Program-made: the position numbers and the translations under genes
Shown: positions 63,463 to 64,000 of the stretch, one piece after another
How the letters are laid out: each line of letters begins with the position of its first letter
Position numbering within the stretch: the stretch's first letter is position 1
Source of the DNA: Prevotella aff. ruminicola Tc2-24
GTDB taxonomy: Bacteria > Bacteroidota > Bacteroidia > Bacteroidales > Bacteroidaceae
Length of the DNA stretch: 64,000 nucleotides
NCBI RefSeq assembly: GCF_900110895.1
Contig: NZ_FOIQ01000001.1
Location: forward strand, 1-64,000
Direction: 5' to 3'
Notes under the pieces: model-generated
What the model was told of the DNA's origin: nothing
The model's input: only the letters and a program-made list of their open reading frames with translations
Databases searched by the model: none

Positions 63463-64000
63463 TTATTCAATTCGCTGATAACAAAGATAATATTTTCTTA
63501 TTTTTTTAGAAAGTAATTGAACATTTAGCAATTCCGATGCTTCGGAGATATCCTTGATATCCCCGTTCTTGTAAAGTATTGAGATACTGTCGTCATCAAC
63601 ATTATACATGTCTTTCTGGATGGGATTCACGCTGATCATGTAGCGCTGTGCATCGGCCTCGGAGATACCCATCTCACGGGCGATGGTGGTGGCTAACTCA
63701 TGGATCCGCTCCTCACTGACGGGGTTCTCTGAGACCTCCACCTTGAAGATATGTCGGTCGAGCATGTCGGCGGCCAGCGTGGCGAGGATCTTATCGTCCG
63801 ACTGTCGCCACACCTTCATGGCACTCCAGATATCGCTGTCGTCGAGGTTTTCGTAATGCTTCAGCGCCTCTTCGTCGCCACAGAACCGTTCTTTGTCCAC
63901 ATCGTTCTCCAAGAAGTACAGGAGCGAGGGCGTGGCGAAGAGCTTATGCCCTGCAGCGATCAGGTCCTTGGCACGTGTCAGCAGTTTGATGAGTACCTTC
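63463..64000 (-). CDS. C-terminal part of an HD-domain phosphohydrolase-like protein (partial)
   Basis: The frame runs off the right edge of the window, with about 179 residues visible including the edge region. Visible sequence includes LLTRAKDLIAAGHKLFATPS, FLENDVDKERF and WRQSDDKILATLA. The residues after the catalytic part resemble the C-terminal half of SAMHD1-like HD phosphohydrolases, and Bacteroidota genomes often place such a gene beside lpxD. The HD motif itself is outside the window, so the call is moderate. Confidence 0.6.
   Translation of the reverse strand, partial: KVLIKLLTRAKDLIAAGHKLFATPSLLYFLENDVDKERFCGDEEALKHYENLDDSDIWSAMKVWRQSDDKILATLAADMLDRHIFKVEVSENPVSEERIHELATTIAREMGISEADAQRYMISVNPIQKDMYNVDDDSISILYKNGDIKDISEASELLNVQLLSKKIRKYYLCYQRIE

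Noticed and set aside
1..64000. tRNA or rRNA genes, transposases, integrases, att sites
   Set aside because: None was recognised on either strand; the island at 957-3371 shows composition change but no mobility gene or flanking repeat.

Overview
The window looks like a chromosomal segment of a Bacteroidota bacterium, most likely Prevotella sensu lato (Prevotellaceae). This rests on four things. Many genes start just after a TAnnTTTG -7 box, sometimes with a TTTG-like -33 element 19-21 bases upstream, which is the Bacteroidota primary sigma-factor promoter. Shine-Dalgarno sequences are largely absent. There are many lipoproteins. Several genes are typical Bacteroidota forms: the LpxC-FabZ fusion, the NfnA-NfnB-like fusion, a GT3-type glycogen synthase, and a TonB receptor paired with a DUF4374 lipoprotein. 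No rRNA, tRNA, CRISPR array, transposase or integrase was seen.

Layout. 1-4.4 kb: small secreted proteins and an AT-rich block (957-3371) with an unknown 84-aa protein and a nuclease-like/DUF2075 helicase, followed by a NUDIX hydrolase and a 26-aa membrane peptide with its own promoter. 4.5-8.9 kb: glycogen synthase and alpha-glucan phosphorylase. 8.9-14.4 kb: PRPP synthetase, a ThiE-like protein, FabD, a GH13 amylase and an AlaX-like editing protein. 14.4-20.1 kb: a minus-strand series with HU, a tiny AURKAIP1/COX24-like protein, RNase G, a GT2 glycosyltransferase, a soluble hybrid histidine kinase and a membrane EEP protein. 20.3-27.2 kb: pyruvate kinase, EttA, GreA, a periplasmic thioredoxin-like protein, a rhodanese/metallo-beta-lactamase fusion and a PAP2 phosphatase. 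27.3-35.6 kb: lactate permease with a D-lactate dehydrogenase-like flavo-Fe-S protein, diverging from a TonB receptor/DUF4374 pair like XusA-XusB. 35.7-40.5 kb: flavodoxin, aldo/keto reductase, CMD-cupin and a dienelactone-hydrolase-like lipoprotein, diverging from an AraC regulator. 40.6-45.1 kb: small enzymes, then the most unusual gene, a Na/Pi cotransporter fused to PhoU and to a C-terminal PhoB/OmpR winged helix, followed by a MerR/GyrI regulator. 45.1-45.7 kb: a repeat-rich intergenic region. 45.7-54.6 kb: MnmE, a nucleoside phosphorylase, a secreted propeller protein, a TtcA-like protein, the NfnAB-like fusion, SerS, bL27 and bL21. 54.6-55.0 kb: a candidate small RNA. 55-64 kb: a tightly packed series lpxD, lpxC/fabZ, lpxA, miaA, PBP1A and a PIF1-like helicase, with the end of an HD-domain gene at the window edge.

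The best candidate for an undescribed system is 42.15-44.3 kb. A transporter that could sense or import phosphate carries its own PhoB-like DNA-binding domain. An 11-bp direct repeat resembling a PHO box lies next to its promoter, and a second, cleaner one (TGTTAAATT, 11-bp period) lies next to the promoter of the downstream regulator. Other points of interest are two repeat-derived in-frame insertions (glycogen synthase and the PIF1-like helicase), a 24-bp perfect inverted repeat built from 8-bp units, and the candidate sRNA upstream of rplU.
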